Source: an uncultured cyanobacterium
GTDB taxonomy: Bacteria; Cyanobacteriota; Cyanobacteriia; PCC-6307; Cyanobiaceae
Assembly (NCBI GenBank): GCA_903935205.1
Contig: CAIZQU010000096.1
Span: 1-64,000, forward strand
Direction of reading: 5' to 3'
Length of the DNA stretch: 64,000 bases
Below, piece by piece: positions 63,682 through 64,000 of the stretch (the first letter of the stretch is position 1; each line of letters begins with the position of its first letter). The translations under genes were made by a program, and so were the position numbers. The notes beneath the pieces are model-generated. The model was not told the origin of the DNA. It did no database searches and saw only the letters and a program-made list of their open reading frames with translations.

Positions 63682-64000
63682 CAGCCGCCTCCACCTCCGG
63701 CTGCTTCCGGGCTGACCTCAGGGCTGCTGCTCCGCCGGCGGGAGAACCCCCAGGCGAACAGGGCCGCCACAGAGGCGAGCATCAGCCATTCGGGGATCTC
63801 CAGCTGGGGCAGGAGCAGCCGCACCAGCAGTCGCAGGCCGACCAGGCCGACCGCGAGGTAGCCGGCGGTCTCGAGGTGCGTGAACACATCAAGCCAGCGG
63901 ATGAACAGGCCGGCGGTCAACCGCAGGGCCAGTACCCCGATCACACCACCGGCCATGACAAGGGCCAGGCGATCGGTGACGGCAACCGCAGCGGCAACGC
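63681..64000 (-). CDS. TerC-family membrane protein, C-terminal part (cut by window edge)
   Basis: The 3' end of a gene whose start lies beyond the window. The visible part includes the conserved segment VTDRLALVMAGGVIGVLALR, then FIRWLDVFTHLETAGYLAVG and LVGLRLLVRLL, another helix (WLMLASVAALFAWGFSRRR) and a Gly-rich tail. In TerC proteins the FxxLERFP-type motif and Asp residues bind metal; the plant homologue is needed for thylakoid biogenesis. A tentative role in Mn or membrane-protein insertion follows from that family. Confidence 0.75.
   Translation of the reverse strand, partial: VAAAVAVTDRLALVMAGGVIGVLALRLTAGLFIRWLDVFTHLETAGYLAVGLVGLRLLVRLLLPQLEIPEWLMLASVAALFAWGFSRRRSSSPEVSPEAAGGGGG

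Overview
The window is a gene-dense, GC-rich stretch of a unicellular cyanobacterium. The photosynthesis genes place it there: psb30 of photosystem II, the aerobic Mg-protoporphyrin cyclase acsF, a ycf20-type gene, phosphoribulokinase and a TerC-like protein, with many small cyanobacterial families (DUF2996, DUF3685, DUF3727, DUF6464, UPF0182, GDT1). Base composition, the proteobacterial-type (class I) phosphoribulokinase and the gene order ruvX-DUF3727-yqeG-proB-lpxD-leuB suggest the Synechococcus/Cyanobium (alpha-cyanobacterial) group. That placement is inference from gene content.

Layout. 1-1 kb: two convergent leucine-rich-repeat genes whose 66-bp repeats form a large inverted repeat. 1.4-4.8 kb: a perfect match to the cyanobacterial LexA box, then a small Cys-rich protein, a small membrane protein and a RecD2-type helicase. 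5.4-8.7 kb: accessory, gene-poor DNA with a secreted PEP-CTERM-like protein, a GNAT acetyltransferase and several short tandem-repeat arrays of 13 and 18 bp. 8.7-18.1 kb: housekeeping genes (GST, PdeM-like phosphoesterase, CBS protein, phosphatidyltransferase, epimerase, hisA, Fur-family regulator, DUF3685, a thylakoid protein, fumC). 18.3-19.7 kb: a low-GC island with a TIR-domain gene behind a near-consensus promoter and a membrane-protein gene broken by a 123-bp MITE-like insertion with an 8-bp target duplication. 19.8-36.9 kb: cache-domain protein, PhoH, then a long plus-strand run (ruvX to fbaA) for DNA repair, proline, lipid A, leucine, Calvin cycle and fatty-acid synthesis. 37-49.4 kb: UPF0182, thrC with a sulfur-carrier protein, bicupin, FtsH, rpmF, glycerate kinase, ycf20-like, a CbbY-like phosphatase and recJ. 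49.8-64 kb: psb30, a pair of half-size GDT1 transporters, an RNB-family protein that seems to have lost its active site, ubiX, acsF, tldD/tldE, fmt, a DEAD-box helicase and the end of a TerC gene.

How the genes work together. Carbon metabolism is represented by prk, class II aldolase, glycerate kinase (photorespiration) and fumarase; chlorophyll and PSII by acsF, psb30 and the thylakoid protein; translation by rpmF and fmt. The most unusual findings are the TIR plus membrane-protein operon (a candidate, unproven defence system) and the MITE that disrupts it: removing the element and one target copy rejoins the reading frame exactly. No rRNA, tRNA or CRISPR array was recognised.
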